A stretch of DNA of 64,000 nt from REEB76 sp963774895 (GTDB lineage Bacteria; Pseudomonadota; Gammaproteobacteria; Natronospirales; REEB76): the NCBI GenBank assembly GCA_963774895.1, contig CAVZGN010000004.1, forward strand, positions 62,001 to 126,000, in the 5' to 3' direction. The translations under genes and the position numbers were made by a program. This document shows, one piece after another, positions 1 through 8,832 of the stretch. The notes beneath the pieces are model-generated. The model saw only the letters and a list, made by a program, of their open reading frames with translations. It was not told where the DNA came from and did no database searches. The first letter of the stretch is position 1. Every line of letters begins with the position of its first letter.

Positions 1-1793
1 TCGGGTTTGCCTGCCAGACTGTCCTGGATCCACTGATTTACAACTTGCTTCAGGACCGTAAGCGGCAGGTTGCCGTGTTCCAGTACTGCTGCATGGAATG
101 CCTTGATGTCGAACTTGGGCCCCAGTGCTTGCTCCGCCTGTTTGCGCAGATTCTGGATCTCAATCTCGCCGATCATGTAGGACAAAGCCTGTCCGGGCCA
201 GGCGATGTAGCGGTCCACCTCGGTGTTGATGTTCTGCAGGCTCAGGGCAGTGTTGTCCTCGAAATACTTGACGGCTTGCGCACGGGTCCAGCCTTCGGAA
301 TGCATGCCGGTGTCCACTACCAGGCGTACCGCACGCCACATCTGGTAATCCAAATAGCCGAACTTGGAATACGGGTTGTCGTAGAGGCCCACCTCATTGC
401 ACAGGGTTTCGGTATACACCGCCCAGCCTTCCCCGTAGGAGCTGTAATAATCGAAGCGCCGGAAATCCGGCAGGTCGTGCATCTGCATGGCGATCGGGAT
501 CTGCAACTGGTGACCCGGCCGGCCTTCGTGGCAGGTGAGCACCTGGATGTCGTATTTCGGACGGCTTTCGGGCTTGTACAGATTCACGGCCATGTAACCC
601 GCTACGCTGAAATCACCGGCGGGTGGCACCGAGTAGGCTGGATAGGTATCGGGAGCCAGTGACGCCGGAATCGGATATACGCCGTAGGGCACGCGCGGCA
701 GCAGCCATATGGGGAAATACTGCACCAGGTGCGGGTCCACGGTCTTGGCTGCAGCGCGATAGGCTTCCAAAAGATCCTGCGGGTTCTTGTAATAGAAGCG
801 CGGATCGGTGCGCAGGTAATGCAGGAAATCCTGGTAACTGCCTTTGAAACCCACCTGCTTGAAGATTTTTTCCATCTCCGCATGGATCTCGGCGACCTTC
901 TGCAATCCCAGCTGGTGGATCTGCTCCGGCGTCATGTCGGTGGTGGTGTAGCGCCGCACCTGAAAGGCATAATAGGCCTTGCCGTTGGGCAGGGACTCGG
1001 CGGCAATGCTGGTGCGGCAGCGAGGCAGATAATCTTCATCGTAGTATTTCTGGAGTTTTTTGTAGGCTGGTACTACGACATTCATGATGGCTACCTTGGC
1101 GGCAGCACGCATCCGATCCTGTTCCGCCGCGGAGATGATCACGGGCATCTTCTTGAAAGGCGCATAGAAAGCGCTGTCTTCCGGATTGGCAACCACGTTG
1201 GCGGCGATCTGGTGCGGAATACGCTGCATCACCACCTTAGGTTCCGTCATGCCGTGCTTCACGCCCTCTTTGAGCAAGTCGATTGTCTGGCCCATGAAGA
1301 CATTTAGCGACTGCAGGCGCTTGATGTAGTTCTCGTAATCCTGTGTGTTCTCGAAACGCAAAGTTTGGGTAAGGGTGCTCAGGGTCTGGATGCCATCCAG
1401 CTGGTTCATGGGCATCAGGTAATCACCGAAACTGTACCCTTCGACCTGATCCTGATAGCGATATTCGAACAGGTCATAAGTGACTTGGTCTTCGCCTGTC
1501 AGCTGGCTGCGGTCAATGGCCGCCAGATCTTTGAGCGTCTGCAGGTTCTCAGCGTGCTCCCGGGCGATGGCCGTGAGGCTCACGTCCGGCCACACGCCAT
1601 CGTATTCGTGGAAGCCATCGGCTGAGGCCTCAAGCGGATGCTCACGCATCTCTCGCTGCCAAGAGGTCTTGACCAAGTTTCGCAAGGCAATGGTCGCTTG
1701 ATTGTCAGGCGCTTGATTTGCTGCCGCCCATATAGTGCCTGAGGCCGATAGACAGACAAACGAAGCTGCAAGAACAGATAGGATACGTTTCAT
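1..1793 (-). CDS. DUF885 family (metallopeptidase-like) secreted protein, 3' end cut off
   Basis: The minus-strand frame is open from an ATG at 1793 to the window edge, about 597 residues without a stop, so the C-terminus is missing. It begins with a basic n-region and hydrophobic stretch (MKRILSVLAASFVCLSASG) ending near AAA, which looks like a Sec signal peptide and suggests a periplasmic protein. The body matches the DUF885 family: the histidine motif CHEGRPGHQLQ is followed by YGEGWAVYTETLCNE, the HExxPGH plus GEGWA pattern seen in that family and reminiscent of zinc peptidases of the M32/M3 type. Substrate is unknown; some relatives are annotated as dipeptidyl or carboxypeptidases. It is followed upstream by a separate small membrane protein gene on the same strand, with no obvious operon link. 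The family call is firm, the catalytic role is inferred. Confidence 0.85.
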   Translation of the reverse strand, partial: MKRILSVLAASFVCLSASGTIWAAANQAPDNQATIALRNLVKTSWQREMREHPLEASADGFHEYDGVWPDVSLTAIAREHAENLQTLKDLAAIDRSQLTGEDQVTYDLFEYRYQDQVEGYSFGDYLMPMNQLDGIQTLSTLTQTLRFENTQDYENYIKRLQSLNVFMGQTIDLLKEGVKHGMTEPKVVMQRIPHQIAANVVANPEDSAFYAPFKKMPVIISAAEQDRMRAAAKVAIMNVVVPAYKKLQKYYDEDYLPRCRTSIAAESLPNGKAYYAFQVRRYTTTDMTPEQIHQLGLQKVAEIHAEMEKIFKQVGFKGSYQDFLHYLRTDPRFYYKNPQDLLEAYRAAAKTVDPHLVQYFPIWLLPRVPYGVYPIPASLAPDTYPAYSVPPAGDFSVAGYMAVNLYKPESRPKYDIQVLTCHEGRPGHQLQIPIAMQMHDLPDFRRFDYYSSYGEGWAVYTETLCNEVGLYDNPYSKFGYLDYQMWRAVRLVVDTGMHSEGWTRAQAVKYFEDNTALSLQNINTEVDRYIAWPGQALSYMIGEIEIQNLRKQAEQALGPKFDIKAFHAAVLEHGNLPLTVLKQVVNQWIQDSLAGKP

Positions 1794-1903
1794 TACATCT
1801 CCTTCGAAATAACAGATATTAGCGAGTCGATAATTTAAATTTTATGCTGCTGTATTTCCTGGCAATGCATAGGTAAGGCTTTCGGGCATAATGAACACGA
1901 GAC

Positions 1904-2260
1904 TCAGTTCGCGTTCTTTAGTTCAAAAAACAGTAAAACCAATAGGATTATGGGTAGTATAAATCCAACCGATAGGAAATAAACAATCTCTTTGTCTGGA
2001 GCAGCAAACGCCGAAAAGAACAACACTCCGATTGATGCCAGGCATACGATACAAATAAAAAAAATGGTTAACCCTAGACTCATCCAGCGAGCCCAAGGCT
2101 TGCCGGCGGCCAGGCCCACGGATCCCAGCACGAACAACGCGCATAACAACCAACCGGACAGATCGAATTTCGTCAGCTGGTGTTTGTGCCAGGTGAAAAA
2201 CACGGCTAGAAAGACGGCTATTGAAAGACCGAAAATCACCGTGAGTATCCGGCGATTCAT
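1904..2260 (-). CDS. small four-helix membrane protein of unknown function
   Basis: A 118-residue protein with about four hydrophobic segments: residues 4-23, 36-52, 59-81 and 92-113, separated by short basic or polar turns (WHKHQ, GKPWARW, APDKE). The N-terminus MNRR followed by a hydrophobic run fits a start by ATG at 2260. The GKPWARW turn between helices two and three recalls small inner-membrane proteins of the DoxX/YidH size class, but I do not recognise a family. It lies 27 bases downstream of the nadA stop on the same strand, so it could be transcribed with nadA, but a functional connection is not evident. Codon use looks ordinary and the gene is AT-richer than nadA. Confidence 0.6.
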   Translation of the reverse strand: MNRRILTVIFGLSIAVFLAVFFTWHKHQLTKFDLSGWLLCALFVLGSVGLAAGKPWARWMSLGLTIFFICIVCLASIGVLFFSAFAAPDKEIVYFLSVGFILPIILLVLLFFELKNAN

Positions 2261-2287
2261 TGGTGCGACCAGTACGCAGCCGGATAT

Positions 2288-3388
2288 TTAGACATTGATT
2301 TCGAGCATCCGCTCCAATGCGGTCTTCGCCTGTAGCGCATCGGATTCCGGCACCTTGATCCGATTGACCACCTTGCCTTCGACCAGGTTCTCCAATGTCC
2401 AGGCCAGATGCTGCGGATCGATGCGGAACATGGTGGAACACATACACACCATGGGTGACATGAAGTGTACGTTGACGCCTTTGTGCTTCACTTCCTCATG
2501 CAGACGGTTGACGAGATTGAGTTCCGTACCCACCAGCCAGCGTGATCCGGGTTTGGCGGCATGCACAGTCTTCTGGATGAATTCGGTCGACCCTACATAG
2601 TCGGCTTTCAGGCACACCTCGAAAGAACATTCCGGATGGCAGATGATCTTGGCATTGGGATATTTCTTCTTGAAGTTATCTACATGCTCCGGCCGGAACA
2701 TCTGGTGCACGGAACAGAAGCCGTTCCATAACAGTATCTTGGCTTTGCGGATCTGGTCTTGCGTGAGCCCACCCATGGGCTTGTTGAAATCCCACACGGC
2801 CATCTCGTCCAGTGGCACGCCCAGCTTGTAACCGCTCCAGCGGCCCAGATGCTGGTCCGGGAAGAACAGTACCTTGCCGCGTCGCTTGAAGGCCCATTCC
2901 AGAATGCCGCGGGCATTGGTGCTGGTGCAGACGATGCCGCCGTGGCGGCCGCAAAAAGCCTTCAAGTCGGCAGCCGAATTAATATAAGTGATAGGGGTGA
3001 TCTCTTCATCTGGCTCCAGCACTGTTGCCAGTTCGCGCCAGGCCTTCTCGACTTTGGCGAGATTGGCCATGTCGGCCATGGAACAACCGGCAGCCAGATC
3101 CGGCAGGACTACGGTCTGTTCCGGACGCGAGAGTATATCCGCCACCTCTGCCATGAAGTGCACACCGCAGAACACGATGGTTTCAGCTTCCACCTGGTAT
3201 GCATGGCGCGAGAGCTTGAGGGAATCGCCGGTGAGATCGGCGTGGCGATAGACTTCCTCGCGCTGGTAATGATGGCCGAGGATCACCGCACGGCCCTGGA
3301 GTTTCGCCTTGGCCGCACGGATATGCGCATCGCAGGTCTCGTCTTCCAGCGACGTGTACAGATCAAACGCTAGCGCGGGTACCGCCAT
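2288..3388 (-). CDS. nadA: quinolinate synthase NadA
   Basis: A 366-residue enzyme that condenses iminoaspartate with dihydroxyacetone phosphate to quinolinate in de novo NAD synthesis, using a [4Fe-4S] cluster. Recognisable family blocks occur in order: VILGHHYQREEVYRHAD near residue 35, FCGVHFMAEVADILS, the AGCSMADMA cysteine block, ICHPECSFEVC, and the C-terminal MVCMCSTMF block, giving the three spaced cysteine regions expected for the cluster. The length fits the longer NadA group common in proteobacteria. Start ATG at 3388. The gene is followed by a small membrane protein gene on the same strand. No nadB or nadC is in the window, but a glutamine-dependent nadE lies at 36.7 kb. Confidence 0.95.
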   Translation of the reverse strand: MAVPALAFDLYTSLEDETCDAHIRAAKAKLQGRAVILGHHYQREEVYRHADLTGDSLKLSRHAYQVEAETIVFCGVHFMAEVADILSRPEQTVVLPDLAAGCSMADMANLAKVEKAWRELATVLEPDEEITPITYINSAADLKAFCGRHGGIVCTSTNARGILEWAFKRRGKVLFFPDQHLGRWSGYKLGVPLDEMAVWDFNKPMGGLTQDQIRKAKILLWNGFCSVHQMFRPEHVDNFKKKYPNAKIICHPECSFEVCLKADYVGSTEFIQKTVHAAKPGSRWLVGTELNLVNRLHEEVKHKGVNVHFMSPMVCMCSTMFRIDPQHLAWTLENLVEGKVVNRIKVPESDALQAKTALERMLEINV

Positions 3389-3462
3389 ATCGACCTCACG
3401 CGGAATACGAATCCACGGATAGGTAATATTTTACGCCTGTTTTGGAAGCTACCTCCAAAATA

Positions 3463-3566
3463 CCGTTCGCCCTGAGCGTGGCGCCGAAGGTGCGCAGTCG
3501 AAGGGTCAACTACTGTGGTGGAAGTGTCATGTTTCGACTGCGCTCCGCTACGCTCAACATGAACGG
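3463..3566. repeat. imperfect inverted repeat, REP/MITE-like hairpin between nadA and nudB
   Basis: Two roughly 40-base arms face each other. The left arm (3463-3504) carries CCGTTCGCCCTGAGCGT and GCGCAGTCGAAGGG; the right arm (3528-3566) on the opposite strand carries CCGTTCATGTTGAGCGT and GCGCAGTCGAAACATG. Such CTGAGCG...GCGCAGTCGAA elements are widespread dispersed intergenic repeats in proteobacteria. The element lies just upstream of nadA and downstream of nudB, and could fold into a long hairpin in RNA. No coding function is visible. Confidence 0.75.
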
Positions 3567-3596
3567 ATTGTGGCTTTTAAGGCTGCTCCTCACACT

Positions 3597-4058
3597 TCAC
3601 CCGCCATTCTTTATAGGCACTAGCTTCAAAATCGCATCGCGGTCGGTGCGTGAGCTTGCCAACGCAGCCGCTTCTACACGCGGCAACCAGCGGTATTCCT
3701 TGTGCTCTTTGGGACCCAGCCGGATGCTAGTAATAGCCGGCAGGCGTAGTGAAAAGACATGCTCGGTATTTTCCTTCACATCCGGCGCGAACTTGGCTCG
3801 CCAGGCGGGATGGATTGGATAGCGGTTTACTACGCCACTGTCGGTGAGACCTTCATCAACATCTATCCCAGTTTCTTCGCACACTTCCCGAATGGCCGCT
3901 TGCCGTGGCGTTTCCCCTTGCTTCAGGCTACCGGTGACCGACTGCCAGAACTCCAAAGGCTGGCACCGGCGCAGGCGCAGCACCACACCATTCTCGGTGT
4001 AAATAACCACCAGTACGGATTCGGGGCGCTTGTAATCAACCATAGATTCCTTACACAC
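3597..4058 (-). CDS. nudB: dihydroneopterin triphosphate diphosphatase (Nudix hydrolase)
   Basis: A 153-residue Nudix hydrolase. The Nudix box is intact: GSLKQGE, seven residues, then REVCEETGI, giving the G-x5-E-x7-REUxEExGU metal-binding helix at about residues 43-65. The N-terminus (YKRPESVLVVIYT) and the PAWRAKFAPDVKENTEHVF region match NudB, which removes pyrophosphate from dihydroneopterin triphosphate in folate synthesis. In many proteobacteria nudB lies directly downstream of aspS; here aspS is 10 kb away at 14170-15954 on the same strand, with the kdp operon and a TIR gene between them. Start ATG at 4058. Assignment to NudB rather than another Nudix enzyme is supported by sequence pattern and by this split synteny. 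Confidence 0.9.
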   Translation of the reverse strand: MCKESMVDYKRPESVLVVIYTENGVVLRLRRCQPLEFWQSVTGSLKQGETPRQAAIREVCEETGIDVDEGLTDSGVVNRYPIHPAWRAKFAPDVKENTEHVFSLRLPAITSIRLGPKEHKEYRWLPRVEAAALASSRTDRDAILKLVPIKNGG

Positions 4059-4095
4059 CGCCTGCTTTACAGATACTTTATGGGTATTGCATTAA

Positions 4096-4116
4096 TTTTT
4101 ACACCATTTTTACACA
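4096..4116 (+). promoter_or_regulatory. candidate KdpE operator upstream of the kdp operon
   Basis: The decamers TTTTTACACC (4096-4105) and TTTTTACACA (4107-4116) form a direct repeat with an 11-base period, one helical turn, 46 bases before the first small ORF of the kdp operon. The E. coli KdpE site is a similar T-rich tract followed by TTTACAC, so this is a reasonable KdpE binding site by analogy. A good -10 box at correct spacing was not found, as expected for an activator-dependent promoter. Binding is inferred, not shown. Confidence 0.5.
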
Positions 4117-4161
4117 TTGCGATTTAGAGTCTACTGCCACTAATAATCTATCGGTGGATCT

Positions 4162-4248
4162 ATGGACATTCTCTCCCTATTGCTGGCCATCGGGCTATTC
4201 GTGATATCCATCTTCTTGGTGTACGGCTTCGAGCGACTGAGTAAATAA
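4162..4248 (+). CDS. 28-residue single-helix membrane peptide preceding kdpF
   Basis: ATG at 4162 to TAA at 4248 encodes a 28-residue peptide: MDILSLLLAIGLFVISIF then LVYGFERLSK. It has one transmembrane helix (about residues 3-22) and a short polar C-terminal tail ending FERLSK. It starts just downstream of the candidate KdpE operator and ends two bases before kdpF, so it appears to be the first gene of the kdp operon. Similar tiny membrane ORFs ending in a CERL or FERL-like tail are seen ahead of kdpF in other proteobacterial kdp operons, in my recollection, but I know of no assigned function. A role as a small accessory or regulatory subunit of KdpFABC is inference from position and size only. 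Confidence 0.55.
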   Translation: MDILSLLLAIGLFVISIFLVYGFERLSK

Positions 4249-4250
4249 AT

Positions 4251-4343
4251 ATGAGCTGGCTATATCTGATTGGGCTGGTGATCTCCGTGGCTGTGTTTAT
4301 CTATCTGATCGTCGCGCTGGTCAAACCTGAGTATTTCTCATGA
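4251..4343 (+). CDS. kdpF: KdpF, small subunit of the K+-transporting ATPase
   Basis: ATG at 4251 to TGA at 4343 encodes 30 residues: MSWLYLIGLVISVAVFIYLI then VALVKPEYFS. One transmembrane helix followed by the ALVKPExF tail is the hallmark of KdpF, which sits at the interface of KdpA and KdpB and stabilises the complex in the inner membrane. The stop overlaps the kdpA start (ATGA at 4340-4343), indicating translational coupling. Confidence 0.92.
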   Translation: MSWLYLIGLVISVAVFIYLIVALVKPEYFS

Positions 4344-6148
4344 CTCTGAACGGTCTGCTGCAGATCAGTTTTTTTCTATTGGTTGTGCTGGCGCTGGTCA
4401 AGCCGCTCGGCTGGTACATGGCCCGGGTTTATGAAGGGCGCTTGGCATTCGTCAACCGTATCGGCGGCCCGCTGGAACGCCTGATCTACAGAATATGTGG
4501 TGTGCACTCCGATGCCGAGATGCGCTGGACGCAATATGCACTCGCCCTATTAGTATTTAATTGTTTAGGTTTCCTGGCGGTATATGCGCTGCAGCGGTGG
4601 CAACTTCATCTACCGTTAAACCCGCAGCAATTCGGCGGGGTGACGCCGGATTCCTCATTCAATACCGCCATTAGCTTCGTGACCAACACCAACTGGCAGG
4701 GATATTCCGGCGAAACCACCATGAGTTATCTCACTCAGATGCTCGGTCTGGCGGTGCAGAATTTTCTTTCCGCAGCCACCGGCCTGTGCATCGCCATCGC
4801 TTTGATCCGCGGCTTTGCGCGGCATACCAGGGAAACCATCGGAAACTTTTGGGTGGACCTCACCCGCAGCACACTTTATATCCTGCTGCCGCTGTCGCTG
4901 CTAATCGCCGTGGTGCTGGTAAGCCAGGGTGTCATCCAGAATTTCAAGCAATACACCAGTGTGCAGCTGGTGAGCGCGATTACGTATCAGAATCCTGTCA
5001 CTGATGCCAACGGCAATCCGGTGAATGATGCCCATGGCAATCCCCTGACAACGACTGCAGTACAGAAAGACCAGCTACTGCCCATGGGGCCGGTTGCCTC
5101 CCAGGAAGCCATCAAAGAACTGGGCACCAATGGCGGCGGATTCTTCAATGCCAATTCAGCGCATCCCTTCGAGAACCCGACACCCCTGAGCAATTTCCTG
5201 GAAATGCTGGCAATCCTGTTATTGCCAGGCGCCATCTGTTTCACCTTTGGCGAGATGATCGGTGACCGGCGCCAGGGTTGGGCAATTCTTATCGCCATGA
5301 CCGTGCTGTTGGTGGCATTCATGTCTGTCGCCGAGTATGCCGAGCAGCACGGCAATCCCGCTTTCAGCAAAATGGGGATAGATCAGACGGCCTCGGTATC
5401 GCAAGCCGGCGGCAACATGGAAGGCAAGGAAACCCGCTTCGGCATCGTGAATTCAGCTTTGTGGGCGACGGTGACCACCGGCACCTCCTGCGGGGCGGTC
5501 AATTCCATGCATGATTCCTACACGCCGCTGGGCGGAATGATGCCGCTGTGGCTGATGCAGCTTGGTGAAGTGGTGTACGGCGGCGTGGGCTCCGGCATCT
5601 ACACGATGCTGGTGTTTGCACTCCTAGCAGTCTTCATAGCCGGGTTGATGGTGGGCCGAACGCCGGAATATCTCGGCAAGAAAATCGAATCTTTCGAAAT
5701 GAAGATGGTATCCATGGTGATCCTGATCACGCCGTTTATGGTGTTGGTGGCCACGGCAGTGGCGGTGATGCTACCCGCGGGCCAGGCTGGACCCTTGAAT
5801 CCAGGCGCGCATGGTTTCAGCGAAATTCTCTACGCTTTTTCCGAAGCTCCCAACAACAATGGCAGCGCCTTCGGGGGCCTTAGTGCCAACACGCCGTTCT
5901 ATAACTACGTGCTCGGCATCAGCATGCAGATCGGCCGTTTCTGGCCGGCGGTAGCCACACTCGCATTGGCCGGTGCGTTGGCTGGTAAAAAGCGCGTAGC
6001 GGCTGGTCTCGGCACTTTGTCCACTCACACGCCACTGTTCATCGTGCTGCTGATCGGCACAGTGCTGCTTGTTAGTGCATTGACTTATCTGCCAGCCCTG
6101 GCACTCGGACCCATCGCCGAACAACTCACCATGATCGGCTTGCACTGA
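4340..6148 (+). CDS. kdpA: KdpA, K+-binding channel subunit of the Kdp ATPase
   Basis: A 602-residue polytopic membrane protein, the K+-selective channel-like subunit of KdpFABC, belonging to the superfamily of K+ transporters with four pore loops. Selectivity-filter regions are visible: the TNTNWQGYSGET stretch near residue 115, the TNGGGFFNANSAHPFENPTP block near residue 265, the TTGTSCGAVNSMHDSYTPLG block near residue 380, and the FGGLSANTPFYN block near residue 510. Length is slightly above E. coli KdpA (557), because of a loop around residues 215-240 (NPVTDANGNPVNDAHGNPLT) with a short internal repeat. It overlaps kdpF by four bases and is followed after 15 bases by kdpB. Confidence 0.97.
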   Translation: MTLNGLLQISFFLLVVLALVKPLGWYMARVYEGRLAFVNRIGGPLERLIYRICGVHSDAEMRWTQYALALLVFNCLGFLAVYALQRWQLHLPLNPQQFGGVTPDSSFNTAISFVTNTNWQGYSGETTMSYLTQMLGLAVQNFLSAATGLCIAIALIRGFARHTRETIGNFWVDLTRSTLYILLPLSLLIAVVLVSQGVIQNFKQYTSVQLVSAITYQNPVTDANGNPVNDAHGNPLTTTAVQKDQLLPMGPVASQEAIKELGTNGGGFFNANSAHPFENPTPLSNFLEMLAILLLPGAICFTFGEMIGDRRQGWAILIAMTVLLVAFMSVAEYAEQHGNPAFSKMGIDQTASVSQAGGNMEGKETRFGIVNSALWATVTTGTSCGAVNSMHDSYTPLGGMMPLWLMQLGEVVYGGVGSGIYTMLVFALLAVFIAGLMVGRTPEYLGKKIESFEMKMVSMVILITPFMVLVATAVAVMLPAGQAGPLNPGAHGFSEILYAFSEAPNNNGSAFGGLSANTPFYNYVLGISMQIGRFWPAVATLALAGALAGKKRVAAGLGTLSTHTPLFIVLLIGTVLLVSALTYLPALALGPIAEQLTMIGLH

Positions 6149-6163
6149 GCGCGGAGACTCTTC

Positions 6164-8245
6164 ATGACAACACAATCTCTGTCTGCATTCATGTTCGACC
6201 GCCGTCTCTTACTGGAAGCTGTGACTGCGTCCCTGCGCAAACTGAATCCCCGGGATCAACTGCGCAATCCGGTGATGTTCGTGGTGTATATCGGCAGTCT
6301 GCTGACCACGCTGCTATTCGTGCAGGCCTTGGCGGGCCGGGGAGAAGCACCGGCGGGTTTCATTTTCGGCGTCAGCATCTGGCTGTGGTTCACAGTGTTA
6401 TTTGCCAATTTTGCGGAAGGCTTGAGCGAGAGTCGCAACCGCGCCCAGGCGGCGGCCCTGCGCCGTAACCGGCGCGACATCACCGCCAAGAAGCTGGAGT
6501 CGGATAGATACATACCGGCACAGTCGAAGTTTACTGCCATTCCCGCTTCGACACTGCACAAGGACGACGTGGTGCTGGTGGAAACCGGCGACTTCGTCCC
6601 GGGTGATGGTGAAGTCATCGAGGGTGTGGCCTCGGTGGATGAAAGCGCCATCACCGGCGAGAGCGCGCCGGTGATCCGCGAATCCGGCGGCGACTTCAGC
6701 GCTGTTACCGGCGGCACGCGCGTGCTCTCGGACTGGATTGTAGTGCGCATCACCGCCAATCCGGGCGAAGCATTTCTGGACCGCATGATCAGCATGGTGG
6801 AAGGCGCCAAACGCCAGAAGACACCCAATGAGATCGCGCTGACAATTCTTTTGGTGGCCATGACTGTTGTATTCCTGCTGGCGACGGTTACGTTGCTGCC
6901 GTACTCGCTATACAGCGTGATGGTGGCGAAAGCGGGGCAGCCGGTGACGGTTACGGTGCTGGTGGCATTGCTGGTATGCCTCATTCCCACCACCATCGGT
7001 GCATTGCTGTCCGCCATCGGCATTGCCGGCATGGGCCGCATGCTCAAAGCTAATGTCATCGCAACCTCCGGGCGTGCGGTGGAAGCTGCGGGCGATGTGG
7101 ATGTGTTGTTGCTGGACAAGACTGGGACTATCACCCTTGGCAACCGGCAAGCTGCCGCCTTCATGCCTGCACCGGGTGTGACAGAGGAGGCGCTGGCGGA
7201 CGCGGCGCAATTGTCTTCATTGGCAGATGAAACGCCCGAAGGCCGCAGCATCGTAGTGCTGGCCAAGCAGAAATTTGGACTGCGGGAACGGGACATTCAT
7301 GCGCTCGGCGCCACTTTCGTGCACTTCAGCGCCAAAACTCGCATGAGCGGCGTGGACATGGGAGCGCACATCATTCGAAAAGGTGCAGCGGACGCTATTA
7401 AGAAGCATGTGGAAGCGCTTGGCGGAAAATTTCCGGCGGACGTGTCCACTCAGGTGGACAACATCGCCCGCCGTGGCAGCACGCCGCTGGTGGTAGCCGA
7501 CAACACTCGCGTGCTAGGGGTCATCGAGCTCAAAGATATCGTCAAAGGCGGAATTAAGGAACGCTTTGCGCAACTAAGGCGCATGGGCATCAAGACAATA
7601 ATGATCACCGGCGATAACCGCCTGACCGCCGCGGCCATCGCTGCCGAGGCTGGCGTGGACGATTTTCTCGCCGAAGCTACTCCCGAGGCCAAGCTCAAGC
7701 TCATACGCGATCACCAAGCGGAAGGCCGGTTGGTGGCAATGACCGGCGACGGTACCAACGACGCGCCGGCACTCGCGCAGGCGGACGTGGCGGTGGCCAT
7801 GAACACCGGCACGCAGGCTGCCAAGGAAGCCGGCAACATGGTGGATCTGGATTCCAATCCAACGAAACTCATCGAGGTGGTAGAAACAGGGAAGCAACTG
7901 CTGATGACACGCGGTGCGCTCACTACCTTCAGCATCGCTAATGACGTGGCCAAGTATTTCGCCATTATCCCTGCAGCCTTTGCAACCACCTATCCCGCGT
8001 TGAACGCACTCAACGTCATGCAACTGACTAATCCGCGCAGTGCCATCCTGTCGGCGGTGATCTTCAATGCTCTGATCATAGTGGCGCTGATCCCGCTGGC
8101 GCTTAAAGGCGTGCGCTACCAGCCCATCGGGGCGGCGGCCATCTTGCGCAAGAACCTGTGGATTTACGGAGTAGGCGGCATCATCGTGCCCTTCATCGGC
8201 ATCAAGCTGATTGACATGCTGCTGGTGGCGTTGCACCTGGCCTGA
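6164..8245 (+). CDS. kdpB: KdpB, P-type ATPase subunit of the Kdp complex
   Basis: A 693-residue P-type ATPase that hydrolyses ATP to drive K+ import with KdpA. The phosphorylation motif DKTGTITLGN lies near residue 317, the actuator motif TGESAPV near residue 165, and the hinge motif TGDGTNDAPALAQADVAVAM near residue 526, all intact. The serine of TGESAPV corresponds to the inhibitory phosphoserine site described in E. coli KdpB. Start ATG at 6164 is preceded by a GGAG sequence. Tight spacing to kdpA (15 bases) and kdpC (9 bases) shows an operon. Confidence 0.97.
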   Translation: MTTQSLSAFMFDRRLLLEAVTASLRKLNPRDQLRNPVMFVVYIGSLLTTLLFVQALAGRGEAPAGFIFGVSIWLWFTVLFANFAEGLSESRNRAQAAALRRNRRDITAKKLESDRYIPAQSKFTAIPASTLHKDDVVLVETGDFVPGDGEVIEGVASVDESAITGESAPVIRESGGDFSAVTGGTRVLSDWIVVRITANPGEAFLDRMISMVEGAKRQKTPNEIALTILLVAMTVVFLLATVTLLPYSLYSVMVAKAGQPVTVTVLVALLVCLIPTTIGALLSAIGIAGMGRMLKANVIATSGRAVEAAGDVDVLLLDKTGTITLGNRQAAAFMPAPGVTEEALADAAQLSSLADETPEGRSIVVLAKQKFGLRERDIHALGATFVHFSAKTRMSGVDMGAHIIRKGAADAIKKHVEALGGKFPADVSTQVDNIARRGSTPLVVADNTRVLGVIELKDIVKGGIKERFAQLRRMGIKTIMITGDNRLTAAAIAAEAGVDDFLAEATPEAKLKLIRDHQAEGRLVAMTGDGTNDAPALAQADVAVAMNTGTQAAKEAGNMVDLDSNPTKLIEVVETGKQLLMTRGALTTFSIANDVAKYFAIIPAAFATTYPALNALNVMQLTNPRSAILSAVIFNALIIVALIPLALKGVRYQPIGAAAILRKNLWIYGVGGIIVPFIGIKLIDMLLVALHLA

Positions 8246-8254
8246 GGAGAATAC

Positions 8255-8827
8255 ATGTTTACCTACCTGCGAATTGGTTTGCTGATGCTGATCGTGTTTT
8301 CCGCCATTACTGGCGTGCTCTATCCGCTGGCAGTGACTGGAATAGCCCAGTTGCTATTCCCCACCCAGGCGAACGGCAGCTTGATCGAACTGCATGGCAA
8401 CCTGAAAGGCTCCGCGCTCATCGGCCAGCCTTTTAGTGAACCGAAATATTTCTGGGGACGCATCTCAGCGACCACACCATTCCCTTACAACGCGCAGGGA
8501 TCCAGCGGTTCGAATTTGGGACCCACGAATCCCGCCCTGCTTGATCAGGTGAAAGCTCGCATCGCGGCGCTGCATGCGGCTGACCCGTCCAAACAGGGAC
8601 CGATCCCGGTGGACCTGGTGACCGCTTCGGGCAGCGGCCTGGATCCGCAAATCAGCCCGGCGGCGGCGGAATACCAGATCGGACGGGTGGCGCGCGCCCG
8701 CCACCTGAATGAAAACGTGGTACGCGCATTGGTTCAGAAATATACAACCAACAGGCAACTGGGTTTTCTGGGCGAGCCGCGGGTCAATGTGTTGGAACTG
8801 AACTTGGCGCTGGACGCTACGAGCTGA
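8255..8827 (+). CDS. kdpC: KdpC, periplasmic-facing subunit of the Kdp complex
   Basis: A 190-residue protein with one N-terminal transmembrane helix (LRIGLLMLIVFSAITGVLYP) and a soluble domain, as in KdpC, which stabilises the KdpFABC complex and affects ATP affinity. Family blocks FSEPKYFWGRISAT, SGSNLGPTNP, the VTASGSGLDPQISPAAAEYQ motif and the C-terminal GEPRVNVLELNLAL are present in order. The stop at 8827 is five bases before the porin ATG, implying coupling of the porin gene to kdpC. Confidence 0.96.
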   Translation: MFTYLRIGLLMLIVFSAITGVLYPLAVTGIAQLLFPTQANGSLIELHGNLKGSALIGQPFSEPKYFWGRISATTPFPYNAQGSSGSNLGPTNPALLDQVKARIAALHAADPSKQGPIPVDLVTASGSGLDPQISPAAAEYQIGRVARARHLNENVVRALVQKYTTNRQLGFLGEPRVNVLELNLALDATS

Positions 8828-8832
8828 GCCAC

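Noticed and set aside
6256..7296. 346-codon frame antisense to kdpB
   Set aside because: Ser/Thr/Met-rich translation with no motif, fully covered by the certain kdpB gene.
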